NCBI RefSeq assembly: GCF_947507565.1
Contig: NC_089185.1
Location: forward strand, 1,860,001 to 1,924,000
Length of the DNA: 64,000 nt
Reading direction: 5' to 3'
DNA from: Oscarella lobularis
Taxonomy: Eukaryota > Porifera > Homoscleromorpha > Homosclerophorida > Oscarellidae
The notes beneath the pieces were generated by a model. The model saw nothing but the letters and a program-made list of their open reading frames with translations, was not told the origin of the DNA and searched no databases. Both the position numbers and the translations under genes were made by a program. Below, one piece after another: positions 10,731-22,619 of the stretch. Positions within the stretch are counted from its first letter, which is position 1. Each line of letters opens with the position of its first letter.

Positions 10731-11753
10731 CCCAGACTCTCCTGCCCGGTATTTCCGTCCTAACAGGAAAGCAAGCCCATAAGAAAAAATAGTCCGGGCA
10801 CGCCATTACTTGAAAGACTATACAGACTTGAGTTTTCTGCCCACATAAATTATTGAAATTGCTTTCTGGTGCTTTTTGCCTAAATGATTGTATTTCTTTC
10901 TGTAGTTCTTTAAACACCGTTTTTAGTTTTTGTTTTTAGATCCATATGGATTTCCCAAGATTTTTTACAAAAGGTTTCTTGCTTTTTAGCGCATTTGTGA
11001 GTTTGTGGCCCAAAAGTATGTTATTCATATCTTTCTAATACGCGATGGTACATAGGTCTTTAATAATTTAATTTTTTGTTTGACGGGTGTTTAATAAATT
11101 TACAAACACGGGTGTTCTTTTGCTCTTTCGGAGTTGTAGAGAATAGGGTTCGGAAGAGGAGCTTTTATGCTCTACGATATTCTCTATAATGAGAACTGCT
11201 GCTTCTCTTTGATTCTGTGTAAAACAGCCTATGGCCTTTAACACAAGCCCACGTCGCGTGACCACCCTAAGAAAATATCCAAAGCAAATCACAAATACCA
11301 TCCACTTTCAACCACTTATCTGATAACGTGCATGAGTTCTCCCAGGCCCTTGAGAGTGACAACCTTCCCACATAACGCTTACTTAATTGCACATCTCAAT
11401 ATGGGTTATGACAAAGCCGCTTGCGCTGACCCTCAGATCAATGTGCAAATCTTTTCCTTTTTTTGAGAAGCACTCAATGGCATCCTTCTTGTGACTGCAT
11501 CCCCATCTTTTTGCAGACGTTTCAAACCGGTGCAACTCTGGGTGCGACATCACAAGGGAGACAGATGGACTTGCGGGATCTGGCTTTCAATTTTGATGCT
11601 GTTACTCGGCCGGCTATCATGCGATTCCACAGTCTTGATTTGTACTGACTCTTCGTGTGCGTTTCCACAACACGGATGTTTTCTTTTGTCACAGTCAGGT
11701 CAGTTAGCTAGAGAAAATAGCTGACCGTAGTTCTTTTTCAAATTTTCTGACTT
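10731..11753. other. Unassigned region
   Basis: Short conflicting open frames only. No repeat family member or RNA gene seen. Confidence 0.5.
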
Positions 11754-12530
11754 CTACAAATTCATCAGTGGCTCTGGAAAATTGTCTTGCATCGCTTGGG
11801 GAATGTATGATTCATAGTAATCACGTGTGACAGCCAGCACCGCAGATTTTACTGAAGATCCTGCCAGAGCTGCCAAAAATGCATTCTGAGCATCGACCGA
11901 CGGGCGTTTGAGCAACTGCTGGTGCTGCTGCTGCTGCGGAGGTGTAGGCGGAGGAAGAGGCGGCGGGGGCGGATCAATAGCACGCATATTTTCATGAGCC
12001 GCTTTGAATCCCTTTCGTCCTGTAAAATTAATGTCTCTAACGGGAGCATAAGGAATGTCGTTGACGTAGGTCGGCTGCACCCAGTAAGCTCTTCTGTCGG
12101 TCACCGTCAATAATTCCCGCTGCCTTACTCCTGCCTCACTAGCCCAGAGAACAGAAGCGACGTGACTGCACGTCTCCCCAAGGCCGGCTACGCAATTGCA
12201 ATGTGCAGCCAAAATTTCCCCTCTTTTTCCGCTAGAATCCACGGTTGTAGCGGTTTCTCATTCATTTTCTGCGAGTGCTTGACCTGAATGCATCACAATA
12301 TATTACTCACAATTTTCAAAAATTTGCAAACCTTCGCGGTGACAATTCGCAGGCGATTTTCTGCAACAGACGTGACAGCCAAAGATCCGACCCATCCGGC
12401 GAGAAAGCGCTGGTAACAATCGAGATTTCGGTAGTTCAGGAGGGCGTCACCGGTGTAGGGCTCGGACAAACAATTAAATACATTCCCACGTGAATATGCG
12501 TGATCGCCGGCCACTCTTCGGAGTTGTCCA
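11754..12530 (-). pseudogene. SWIM zinc-finger protein gene relic
   Basis: The distal part is clearly coding and 162 residues long. A SWIM zinc finger comes first (AAHCNCVAGLGETCSHVASV), then a linker with polyproline and polyglutamine (about residues 89-109), ending FPEPLMNL. Upstream, after a putative 50-nt GT-AG intron near 12292-12340, the conserved block YRNLDCYQRFLAGWVG of these proteins is readable in another frame. Frameshifts lie at the block junctions. In relatives this region precedes a YqaJ nuclease domain, which I do not find downstream here. Confidence 0.72.
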
Positions 12531-12784
12531 CCCAGGCGGGTAATGGTATCTGCGAGGTGTCGACGCCTCCTGCGAGTTGAACATTTCTTCGTATCGACGA
12601 AGACTGTCTGCGCTTGTCAACAGAGATCGGTAATAGGGCAGAACAGCAGAGTATCAGGCCATTTTACGTGTCGTGAAGTCCCGGTTGTCCTCCAGTAGGA
12701 GTGGTTGAAACTAATTAGGGCGTGGCTGGAAAGAGTCTATAATACGTCAACTTTTCAATTCTTTGATAATAGCGCAGTTTGATC

Positions 12785-13750
12785 GGCAGGTTTGAAAACA
12801 GTTCAATCGCTTCTACGAGAAAAAGGAAAGTTGGTCGCTTCTAGTGCTACAAGTTGGCTTAGTGTCGATAGGAGCGTTGGTCGCATCAAGTCGTGCTTCG
12901 CTTTGATTGTCACAAGTTTGCAGCGGGAAGAAACAGAAAGAGCTGAGGGCACTTGGGCTGAGCGCTTTAGTGTGTAATCTCAAATTCGTCAACAGTATGA
13001 TGCTTATGGCGATGGTTTTCCGCACGTAAGCCATTTATATAAGTGCTTCCAATCGTCATTCTGCGATCGTTCTATTATATCTGTAATGATTTCTTTTACG
13101 ATAACGGCCTTTTTACGCCTAAAAACAACTGACGGCCAAAATATACGAACTTTACCGCAGTTTCTCGATGACCTAAAATAAGGCGGAATTGACATCAAGG
13201 AAGGAAAAGACAATGAAAAATGAAAAAAATTTTAGTGCTTTATTCGCGAACAGTTCCTCGGAAAGCTAATTGAAAACGTAAAGAAGCACTTTGATGGCTG
13301 CATTTGCTATATTTGATCCTAAAAACTTGCCAATTCTGTCAGACTGCCCTGATGACACTGATATTTCGTCGCGTACGGTGAAGACGATTTGGAGAAGCTT
13401 TCGGAGAAGTTTCTATCTCCCGCACATAGAGAAGATGTCGAGCAGTGCCTAGTGGAAGAGGGGAGCGGCTACAAGCTAGCCTTGAAAGCCAATATTAGGC
13501 AAACTCCAAATCAGAAAAGCGTCATTTGAGATTTGTGCTCCGTCTCTACTACAGAAGTCTATCCCAACCTTTGCGTCTTTCCCGAATATTGAGAGAGGTC
13601 TCTATTCAAACCGCAGATGTGGAACGAACATTTTCGCCACTTAAATTAATAAAGACAAGAGTACGAAACAGGCTAGTAGAAGAAACTTTGGAAGCTCTTG
13701 CCCGTATTGCTTTCGAGGGCCCTGACGTTACCCAATTTCCAGTTAATTAA
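12785..13750 (+). pseudogene. hAT transposase C-terminal relic
   Basis: Blocks in order match the hAT transposase at 46461-47966: SLLREKGKLVASSATSWLS corresponds to its TLLEEKKKLAAPCQTRWLS, then FPHVSHLYKCFQSSFCD to its LPHVTILSRCFQQSYCD. The last block, 13580-13745, is the hAT dimerisation domain (SIQTADVERTFSPLKLIKTR, RNRLVEETLEAL). Many stops separate the blocks. This relic keeps the C-terminus that the 46 kb copy has lost. Confidence 0.8.
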
Positions 13751-14045
13751 AGAAGCAGTGAAACTGTGGGCAAAAATGATGCCCAATTTAAAGTTTCATA
13801 ACATGACTTCATATCAATTGACTGCAATTTTAATGACATAGCCACAACCCCATCAAAAATCTTTACTTGTATTGCTGGCAAACCCACACTCATCGCCTCT
13901 TTATTTCGCTTTTGTGTGACTGCACAAAACTGTACGCTGAAATTTTATGTACTGTATTGCTGAGGAAGACATAAAAGCAATGCCACCTTTTAGCGATGGC
14001 CTAGCTGCAACGAAGTGTACTTAGATTTTCGGACAATCGCATATA
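13751..14045. other. Unassigned spacer
   Basis: No coding or repeat signal recognised up to the TA that flanks the MITE. Confidence 0.5.
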
Positions 14046-14981
14046 CAGTACCGGTCATAAGTATCAGGCCACCCCTAGTAACCCTTATACAGAGTCAAGT
14101 TTGTATGATGCGTGATAAAAAAGTCTCTCTTTGCTTTTAGCAAAGCTTCTTTTTAAAAGAAGAGATAAGTCTTAAATTTGTAAAAAAAAACAATTGTAGC
14201 AAATTTGTGGCAATTCCATTGAGACAATACGCGCTTTAGTGATAACACTAAGAATAATACCCTTCACCGAACATAGGACAATTTTTGCGTAAAAATTGAA
14301 TTTTCCTTTGCTTAATTTTTTTTAATTAACTGAAAAGTCGTTAAAGTTTAACATGACAAATGTTGCAAAGTTGTCTTCCGCATGCCTCCAGTTTGGGACT
14401 AGGAAGCTACTCTGTTTGCAATAACGCCATTTTACCACCTTTTCATTTTAATTCTCTAAACTGGTCTAACTAATGCTTTAGAAATCGAAGTTGTCATTAG
14501 ATGAAAGAGGAATAAATAAGCATCCTTTTCAGTTCTTTTACTGAAGTTGCTGATGCTTTTAACAGAAATTTCTACGTATAGTTCTAAAACAAGGATTTTC
14601 TTAATGCTTTGCAAAAAACTAAAACTTTAAAAATTTCTGATTTTTGCCTTTAGTTAGGTTGGTTTCAATCTCAAAAATTTCGCAAGCAATAAAACTAATG
14701 CTTATTAACTTTGGAAGTCAAATATTAATTCATTTTGCCTAAGTTTTGCCTAACTTTCAAAACGCACTATAAATAGACAGGGTTACAGTACTGCTCTTGT
14801 AACGCCACACAGTTGCTACAAAACTTGCAACATTTGTTCTACGAAAGAAGAGCAAAGGTAGAAGGTTGTTACTAGTGCAAACAGAAGTTCGACTTCTACG
14901 TATCTTTTGAATGAATGAGCGCGTATTACGACAATGATTACTAAAGAAACCAGGGTGGCCTAATACATATGATCGGTACTG
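14046..14981. mobile_element. Tc1/mariner-like MITE
   Basis: The left end begins CAGTACCGGTCATAAGTATC. The right end, read inward, begins CAGTACCGATCATATGTATT. Both continue into AGGCCACCC. TA lies immediately outside each end. The element is 936 bp, AT-rich and non-coding, as expected for a non-autonomous Tc1-type element. The autonomous parent is not in this window. Confidence 0.75.
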
Positions 14982-14983
14982 TA

Positions 14984-15703
14984 TATACATAAATATGCAT
15001 ATATATATACATGTATATGTTCTCCAGACGCTTCGTTTCCCCAACTGATCCTGGACAGAAATCGTATCGTGTGTCTTCCAGTTGCGGGAAAGCATTGACG
15101 AATATTTCGTGCAACTGCCTGCGCGAGCTATTGACGGGCACCTCCAGCACCTTTTCCCCAATCCACTTTCTTGAAGGGCGACTTTGACAGACGGAGTCGG
15201 CATGGCGTCGGAATCCGATTCGGCGACGCAGAAAAACACCTTTCTCCACGCCTTTTAACGACCGCGTCCTTTGCGTTTGCTTGCGAACGAATTCGACTTT
15301 TGCCCTGGCGTGTACGCAAACAGCTTTGCGTGCTGCTGGGCTACTGGCATCTGCTGTACAACACTCGACACCAAGGCGCTCGCCGAAGCTGCGAAAAAAC
15401 GCCTTTGCAAAGAAAGCAAAAATACTTTAATTAATTACCTATTGGTGGTGTCGTCGCAGACGTAGCAACAGCGGACAGTGCTGACGATCCCGCAGGAGTC
15501 CTTTCGACTGATTCACTGCGCAATGCGGCCGCGGCTTGATTCATAAGAGCAGTAGCTCGACGAATATTGTCCTCCTTATAGAAAAAGCAAAATGGCGACT
15601 AGCTGACGAGTTGGGTAAGCATGCGCACGTATAACCACTTATATCAATCAATGAATAGTACATATTGCCGCGCCAGCGCGCTCTACGTAGCCTATTGTAT
15701 CTC
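14984..15703. other. Unassigned region
   Basis: Open frames run on both strands near 15130-15460 because stops are scarce, but none carries a motif. No gene is called. Confidence 0.45.
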
Positions 15704-17231
15704 TCAGTAACCGCGCGAGACTAGAAAATGCTGAACCTGTAGATAGATGTCCATTCCGAAGTTGGAGCTGGAACACAGCGGGTCAATAGAACGCGTGAGC
15801 TCGTCAACTTCATAAGAAGAAATAGCAGGCAACGTCGGTGACACTTCAATCACTCCCGAATCGTCGACCACAGGAACAGGGCCGTCGTAATCCATTCCAT
15901 AGTCGTCAGAACTTATATACACATCTGCTTCTTTATCAAGTCAAAGATAAGAAACATTCACTTACATGAAAAAGCTCTTTAGCCGAGGCAAACGAAGAAT
16001 TGGCAAGCTTTTGCATTCCTTGCACCCATAGTTGCATTGGTGACTTCCAAGTGACGATTTATTCGAGGCCGTAAACAAAATGAAGAGCAAAGAGGTCTCG
16101 TTCGCTATTTGGATCAAGACAATCACAACCTTCCATATGGTGAATAAATCTTTTTAGAATTGAATAACGCGGAAGTGGAAATCTCTCCACAACCTTTCAA
16201 TCCTTTGGTTGTGGACACTACGACCCACAATCATTGTCCCAATTCCTCTTTGTGGATGACTCAGCATTGCCCATCCAACGTCGTAATTTTCACCACCCTG
16301 ATCACTGCGGACACGAGCAGGCAGTCCAAACTCTCTGACCGCTTCGTTGAATAGACGCAAAACCGTCGATGCCTTGTTATTTGTCGAGCAGTGGAGGTAA
16401 ACGGGAACTCTTGAGAAACCATCGACTCCTCCATGAACGACGAACCTCCACCTAAACCACCCCTATCAGTTCCACTGTTGAATAGAGACATCTCACTAGC
16501 ACATACTTGATTAATTTATGATGCCCGTCTATGTGCCATAATGCCTGTGGCCCCAAAACGGAATAAGCTCGACGACGATGAGCAGCCCTAATCCACCGGA
16601 GGCACACACCTTGTGGATCACAGCGTGCCATGGACTCGCGGATACGGTGCTGCTGAACTCGACATCCTTTTGCGAAAAGCAGGCGGAACATCATTCTGTA
16701 CCCTGCGTCAGAATGCTCTCTTCTTATGGACGTAATTTCCCTGTCGAGATCACTGTCCGACATAGTAGAGTATGAATCTCTAATGCTCAGGCCCGAGGCA
16801 TGTAGACGTCTTTCGATCGTTCTTGTCGAAACACCAAGCGTATCTGCCATACTGGCTACTGTGAAACCATGTCAACGAAATAACAGAGCTGATCGCGCTT
16901 AATGTCAAATTTAGGTTGCTCTCTCAAAGGATTGCTCTGCTGAACAGCAGAAACAGAAAATGACTCAATGCTGCCTTTCGAAATTTCCAGAGCCTCCTCA
17001 ATACTCTCATAGGTTTGGCGTAAACAACGCAGAACGCTCTCCTACAACTGGAAGGAGATGAATAATAGAAAGAAAATGAAAAATCATCTGCTCGAGGCGC
17101 AGCATCACGGAATCCAAAGTGTCGACCGAGCATGATCCATGTTCAGTAGCTCTACGCAGCACTGGTTGGATCAGTTGAATGCCTTCGTGGAAGCTTCGTT
17201 TAAGACGAGAGATTTCTTCACTGTCGGCCAT
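15704..17231 (-). pseudogene. Integrase-core (rve-type DDE) transposase gene
   Basis: A spliced gene reading right to left. It starts near 17231 (MADSEEISRLKRSFHEG), then a helix-turn-helix segment (MADTLGVSTRTIERRLHASG, about 16791-16850), then an integrase core. WHIDGHHKL gives the first [10 protein letters not shown] the second D and [12 protein letters not shown] the E. A C-terminal tail at 15704-15922 is rich in acid and proline. Putative GT-AG introns lie near 16450-16490 and 15927-15966. A one-base loss ahead of the helix-turn-helix (about 16868) and a stop near 16148-16155 break the frame. The same protein type is widespread as a transposon in fish and invertebrates. I see no terminal repeats. 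Confidence 0.75.
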
Positions 17232-17264
17232 TGCAATGACTCACTTTATGCGTAACGCACTTTA

Positions 17265-17400
17265 ATCCACGAAAAACCGCATGAGAAACCGCAAGAGAAA
17301 CCCATGAAAAACCGCATAAAAAATCGAAATAAAAACCAAAGAAAAAAAATCAAAAACCAACTTTAAAATTAAAATCCAAATCAAGAATTGAATACCGCAT
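17265..17400. repeat. A-rich degenerate tandem repeat
   Basis: Repeated GAAAAACCGCAT and GAGAAACCGCAA words grade into A-rich sequence. This is simple-sequence-like with no coding potential. Confidence 0.55.
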
Positions 17401-17509
17401 GTCGAATTGAAAATGCATGCAATAAAAATGCCGAATCACAATTTTGCAGAAATGACGCGCCATAAGAGCGCGCGGGCACAGAGCTATTTTGTACGTCTAT
17501 TCTTGAGCT

Positions 17510-17766
17510 GCGACGCGAGTCACCAGACAAGTGTCATCTGGAATAATGTCCCGGCCCTGTTTAAGAGTGTAATCGTAAGAGCGAGGATTCCTTCTGCTGT
17601 TCGGGTAAGCAGCTGCAGCGTGCTTCTGCAGTTGTGTAACGAGACGTGCCAGATTCACTAAGATGAAGAAAAGCTGATGGCAGCACACAAATAACGATTC
17701 AATTGAAAAGAAAAAATAACCCCTCTTTACGTACACAAATATAACACCTCTGCTCGTGCCAACCAT
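17510..17766 (-). CDS. Hypothetical terminal exon
   Basis: The last 55 or so residues (from about NLARLVTQLQKH to the stop) look like real protein, and a TTTTCTTCATCTTAG acceptor sits directly ahead. The upstream half of the open frame is very hydrophobic and probably intronic. The family is unknown. It ends 50 bases from the hAT element boundary, which may have cut the gene. Confidence 0.28.
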
Positions 17767-17815
17767 TCTGACACAAACGTCTCTAAAGGACGATAGTAGG
17801 TGTGATATTCTGCTT

Positions 17816-20469
17816 CAGGGTTATATACAGAGGGTAGGTAACCTGGGAATATTCCCAACCTAGGATTTTTCTTCCCATCCTAAAAATCCGATACAAATTA
17901 ATACAATTAATAATAAAAGTGAACGCTAATAATCTAACTACAAAAGGATTCGCCTATTGCTTTTCTTAAATATGTCTAAAACTTCCTCAAATTTAACGTC
18001 TTTTAAATCAGGTCCTTCTATGCTTATTCTCATTAGTCTTTTAAATTTTCATCAGTTAAACGGCTTCGCAGCCGCGTCTTGATTAGCTTCATTTTGCTAA
18101 AGGATCTCTCTACAGTTGCGGTTGAAACGAGAAGGGAAAGAATTATCTCTAACAGTTTGAATGACTCGGGAAATATACTTTTATACGCGTCGCAGCCAAA
18201 ACATAGCTGATGCCAGTTGAATCATTGATGGGTTTGGGGTTTCTTTTTCCAGTCTTTCCTTTTCCTGCACCATAGCTCTTGCAAACATCTTCCATTCGTC
18301 TAGCAAGATTTCTTTGCAAATTAGGGCTTTAGAAACAAATTGGGATCCTTTGAATTCTACTCTAGCAACTTCGCCGTAGAAAGATGCTAGTACATCAATT
18401 TGCTCTTCACAGTACCCGCGGATTCTGTCCATTGGTGGCAGCCTCAAAGGATTGAAGACAGAACTTGCCACCAGTAGGCTCACCGTTTCGTCCGAAAATC
18501 TCTTTTTGATGTTCGAAATCAACTTTGAGATGTACAGAGCAGCAACCTTCTCACTGTACTGCTCAGCACTAATTATAGCTGAAGTAAATCCAAATTTATC
18601 TGCTATAGTGATTCCGTGTTCCTCCCGAAGCGAGGACGTTAGCTCTTTCGATTTCTCAATCCAGGCAGAATCTTAATCTTTAGCGCACGTCAGTTCTTCG
18701 TAAATATTACTCAGAAAATCGGGAAGCCTTGTGAAGTCAGCATTTGAGGTTTGCATAAATAGGTTGAGTTTAGTCACTATGCTGAGAACGTGGGACAACA
18801 TGATCACACTCATTATTCCCAGTGATTGCAAGAAGGGTGACTACCCTAAGGCTTCGTTGTCTCCGTCTGATTCGTATAGTTGTTGAAGTGTAATAATGAG
18901 GGACGGCAAATCTTTGCAAATGGCTTTGATGCAACGCTCGTGAGACAGCCACCTCGTGTCGCTAGGTTTTACAACTTAAAGCTGAGGCAAGTTTAGAACT
19001 GATGAAACCTCTTTTAGGGCTTCAGCTTTTCTGGGAGAGTAATAGAACAACTTCCACAAATTTGTCATCATTCCGAATACTTTCTTTCTTTTGGGATTAC
19101 TCGCCGCTTCATGCACACGTGCAAGCTGCAGCCTGTGACACGAGCAGTGAACGTATAGCGCATGACCAGCCCTTGTTCTGATTCTTTTACCTACTCCTGC
19201 TTTTGTGCCGGAAAACGTTGCAGCCCCGTCATACCCTTGGCCTACAAGCTTCTCAAAATCAAGGCCTGTTGTCTCCATAAACTCCATAAGTGTTGTGGCA
19301 AAAGTTTCCGCATTAGTTGCTTTGACGTCAATTATATCCAAAAGTGCTCTTCAGGCTTTTCGTTTACCAGCCACCGGCAGCACAGAGAGCTCCTCCTGAG
19401 AGGTAATGTCTTGAGATTCATCAGCTAAGATGGAAAAGTAAGAGCTCTTTCTGATATTGCTGTGCAAGCCATTCAAAATCCAATCATCAATTGCTTTAAT
19501 CATATTTGTTCAGGAGAACGAAGACGTATACTGAGCATTCCTGCCCCGCTTTCAACGTGCTGCTTCAGAGTGTCATCACCATTTTCAATTTGAAGACCTA
19601 CTAAATCAGTGAATGTAGTGGAGTGGGGGACGTGCTCTTTTGCCATGAAGTACACAGAACGAAGAAGCTTCAAAATAATGGAAAGGTTTTTCACCCGTTT
19701 TTCCTCTTGTGCTTTTGCCGCCCCAGCCAGCTGCATGCTGAACACATCACGACCTGAAGCAGCGTTTTGAGATGCAACAACGGCATCTTTGTGCCACTGA
19801 GAGCTGTTGTGCTGTTTCAACATTTCTGCTCCATGACTCCAGTTTCTGATGCCTCTCACTGTCGAAGCTCCCTTAGCTGAAGGTGGTCGACCATGTATTT
19901 GGTAAATAGAGCAAAACATCCCTTCATCAGACGAGACGCACAGCAGCCAGCCGTACCTTCCATTTTGGTCGAAAAGAAAGTCCAGCCTTGTACGATCTTG
20001 CTTTCCGCCGCCTCTTTGCCTCCTTAGACTCCGTTGTAAGATTGGCTGATGAGGAGTCTTGCACATCCGTTTCATCGTCGCTACTGATCGTGTTCTCTAC
20101 AACGCTGTCGTCAGAGTGAAAGAAACGCTTTCGGTATGTCATCCTGTTTTAATCCGGGAGTCAGTTAGAGTAAAGTACGCTAACTATGCAACCCTAACTA
20201 AAGTGCTTTTGTAAATCGTTCATGTTTCTACAACGTCGAGCAAAGCGATCTGAACTGCCTGTAACAACGGCGGTCACGCTTCTCACCCGCAGGAGCTCCA
20301 AAGAACGACCAGCAGGAGCACCAAGAGAGCAATTAATAAAGGCAAAGTGCTAAATAAATAATCTGAAAGTGTAGTGCAAAACAGTGCTTTGAATGGGCGT
20401 AGTCTCAAAATTTTTTACCCGGCGGCGCAGATATTCTCAACCTGCTCCAATTTCCTGTATAAAACCCTG
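17816..20469 (-). mobile_element. hAT-superfamily transposon (degenerate)
   Basis: Ends are CAGGGTTATATACAG at the left and, read inward, CAGGGTTTTATACAG at the right. CAGGG-type ends are typical of hAT elements. The interior is a minus-strand hAT transposase from start to dimerisation domain. The flanking 8-mers differ, so the target duplication has decayed or the ends are off by a few bases. Confidence 0.75.
18001..20142 (-). pseudogene. hAT transposase (ZNF862/KIAA1586-like)
   Basis: Reading right to left: an acidic N-terminus (MTYRKRFFHSDDS), then a TTF/BED-like zinc-binding region near 19800-20000 (GMFCSIYQIHG, HKDAVVASQNA). The RNase-H-like core follows, with GQGYDGAATFSG and VHCSCHRLQLARVHE. 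A further block is MIQLASAMFWLRRV, and the dimerisation domain at about 18000-18115 has VERSFSKMKLIKTRLRSR. At least six stops or shifts interrupt it. Proteins of this type are also found as domesticated vertebrate genes, but this copy sits between intact-looking terminal repeats. Confidence 0.82.
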
Positions 20470-20516
20470 AGCTTCATTGAACTTATAAGGAATATCAGCC
20501 GTAGCACGATACTAGA

Positions 20517-21411
20517 AAGAAGGGGATTGGAAACGCCAGCGCGTTAGCGTATAAACCATGCGCAAAATGCGTGCCAAGGGCACGCCCGCTCACTCACGGT
20601 CGTGTTACCTGCCGAGTAGGCTTTCTCTCTCTCAGAGAACGTCATCCGGAAGATCGATGATTGTATAAGCAGACAAGGGATTAAATAGGGTGCATAGGCT
20701 TGCTAGAAAATCGACGATCATGTCATAATATCTGCTCACTGCAACGTTGTCGTCCAGCTGTCGCTCCCTACATTGCCGCTAGAGCCGAAATCGTGCGGCA
20801 ACCAATAAAACGATCAGTCAGGCATGCAACTGCGTGGTTTGCAACGATCGTTTCTCCTTCCGCTTTCCAATAGGACCATTTTTCTCGCGTAACGTCGCCA
20901 TACTTTGTCGAATTTTCACCGATTTTAGCGGTAGACAACAATGATATTTTTATCAATATGCAAACCTTATGCATTGTGCAACTGGGCCAAAATAACTATG
21001 CCTTGTGAAAGAACAAACCTTGCACGACGGCCCAAATACTACGAGCGATTGCGGCGGATAGTTCACAACAGGCGCTTGGGAAGACCCTCGAAAATTGCTG
21101 TGAGACGTTGCATTTACAATATGTATCGCTAAACACAGTTTTTTAGGCTAAAAAAGTTTCTACAAGACTTCATTAATTAAAAGTTCGTCTGAATGTCCTC
21201 CGGAAGCACTTGAGTCATTGAAGAAATCGATCACCTTGCCCAGCGCCAAACGGTTGATTGGTGACGACAAGGATTCAGCCATGAAAAAAGACATTAGAAA
21301 GAGCTTCGGTAGCGACGATAGCAGACGTATCCGGGAATCGAAAAACACGTGACCACGGCACGCATCTAACTCGTGTTTCCAATCCCCTTCTAGTATCCGT
21401 AGCCGTAGCTT
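20517..21411. repeat. Inverted-repeat-bounded segment, possible MITE
   Basis: GATACTAGAAAGAAGGGGAT at the left is mirrored at 21380-21402, where the inverse strand reads GATACTAGAAGGGGATTGG. Both sides share GGGGATTGGAAAC and continue into similar flanks (CCGTAGC). The 0.9 kb interior is non-coding. No clear target duplication was found. Confidence 0.5.
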
Positions 21412-21628
21412 GCAAGCAGCTAATGGCTTTTGCGCATCTTTTCTTGATTTCTCTTGTAATTTTTGCACCCGCCAGCGTAATACACTGCATTGTTTTCACT
21501 CTCTGTGACAAGCTGTCAGATTCTTCAAGGGTAGACGCTTTCTCAGCAACGGGAACGCTAAATTGGCGAAGAAGTAAATCGTTGAAAAGGCGGCGACCAA
21601 GTGCCTGAAAAATAGGGATTTCAAACAT
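21160..21628 (-). CDS. Hypothetical gene fragment, possibly cut by the inverted repeat
   Basis: Residues 1-70 of the frame starting at 21628 (MFEIPIFQALGRRLFNDLLL, then KITREIKKRCAKAISCLQA) look helical and protein-like. The frame then enters the right-hand inverted repeat at about 21412 and its quality drops. I do not recognise a family. Confidence 0.25.
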
Positions 21629-21649
21629 TCATATTTATAGGCGAGTACT

Positions 21650-22196
21650 GTTGGCCTTAGAGCTGCGGCAGAACGCTCGAGCGCGCGCTTGCGAAGGATT
21701 TAAACGCATTCTGCTGCTAAATGCCTTAGAAAGCATATTTTATAGGCAATATGTAGACCTTCATTACTTAACAAACGATTCCAAGGGCTATTTCGATAAA
21801 AAATATAGCAACGATAGCAAAGAGATCTGGTATAAAACTCCTAATGCCTATAGTGAGGAACAAAGGTAAACTATTTCGATATCATGTACAGCTTATGCAG
21901 CTTACGTACCGCATCTTGTGAAGACGACGCGAAGCTGCTGTTCGCACTCGTTCGAAAATAGCTGCTCAAGTCGATGCATAAGGGTAAGCCTTGGGTTTCC
22001 TGCTTTAATGTTATATACATGCTAACTAAAGATGAGTGACAAGTACATAACGTAGCAACATCTGATTGCCTTCTATACCTGTCACAAAAAGTGAAGGGTA
22101 AGCGGGGCTGTCCCTGACAAAGAAAATTACGTACGAGCATGTCTACCTCAACTGTTACTGCAGAATGCGAGTGGATCTTGCTGCCCAGGTGAGATA
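21650..22196. other. Unassigned region
   Basis: Only short frames. The end of this stretch passes into the Helitron fragment at an ill-defined boundary. Confidence 0.45.
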
Positions 22197-22610
22197 CACT
22201 CATCGAGGCCGTTATCGCCGTCGGCCAGTACCAAGGACAACACGTCTTCATCTTTCGCATACCTCTCATTCCCACTGACACCACAATACCTTTTAGACGA
22301 CTGCAATTCCCTATTAGACTGTCCTTTGCCATGACCATCAACAAAGCCCAAGGTCAGACTTTAGACATCGTAGGACTATCACTTCTAACTCACTGCTTCT
22401 TCCACGGACAATTCTATATCGCCTGTTCCCGTGTCCATTCCCCTCATAATCTTTACGTTTTAACTCACGAAAACAAAACTAGAAATATTGTCTACCACGA
22501 AATATTCCAGTGACTTCCTCCAACCTCTTTGCCACTACTATATTTAATTAGAACAATACAACAAATACACCACCAAAAAAACCCGGCGTAGCCGGGTCTT
22601 GGACACCTAG
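22197..22610 (+). mobile_element. 3'-terminal fragment of a Helitron
   Basis: Contains the helicase C-terminus and, 97 bases after its stop, a canonical Helitron 3' end: a 7-bp GC-rich hairpin, then ten bases, then CTAG followed by host T. The 5' part of the element is missing. Confidence 0.88.
22199..22513 (+). pseudogene. Helitron helicase C-terminus
   Basis: About 104 residues align block for block with the end of the intact Helitron protein at 59311-63897: FRIPLIPTDTTIPFRRLQFP, then FAMTINKAQGQTLDIVGLS, then HGQFYIACSRVHSPHNLYVL. These are the last helicase motifs of the PIF1-like domain. The N-terminal 1400 residues are absent. The stop codon is in the homologous position. Confidence 0.92.
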
Positions 22611-22611
22611 T
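22581..22611 (+). terminator. Helitron 3' end: hairpin and CTAG|T
   Basis: ACCCGGC at 22581-22587 pairs perfectly with GCCGGGT at 22591-22597 around a GTA loop. CTAG occupies 22607-22610, followed by T at 22611. This matches the known Helitron end structure (subterminal hairpin, CTRR, insertion before T). It acts as the rolling-circle terminator, not as a transcription terminator. Confidence 0.9.
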
Positions 22612-22619
22612 ACTAGAAT

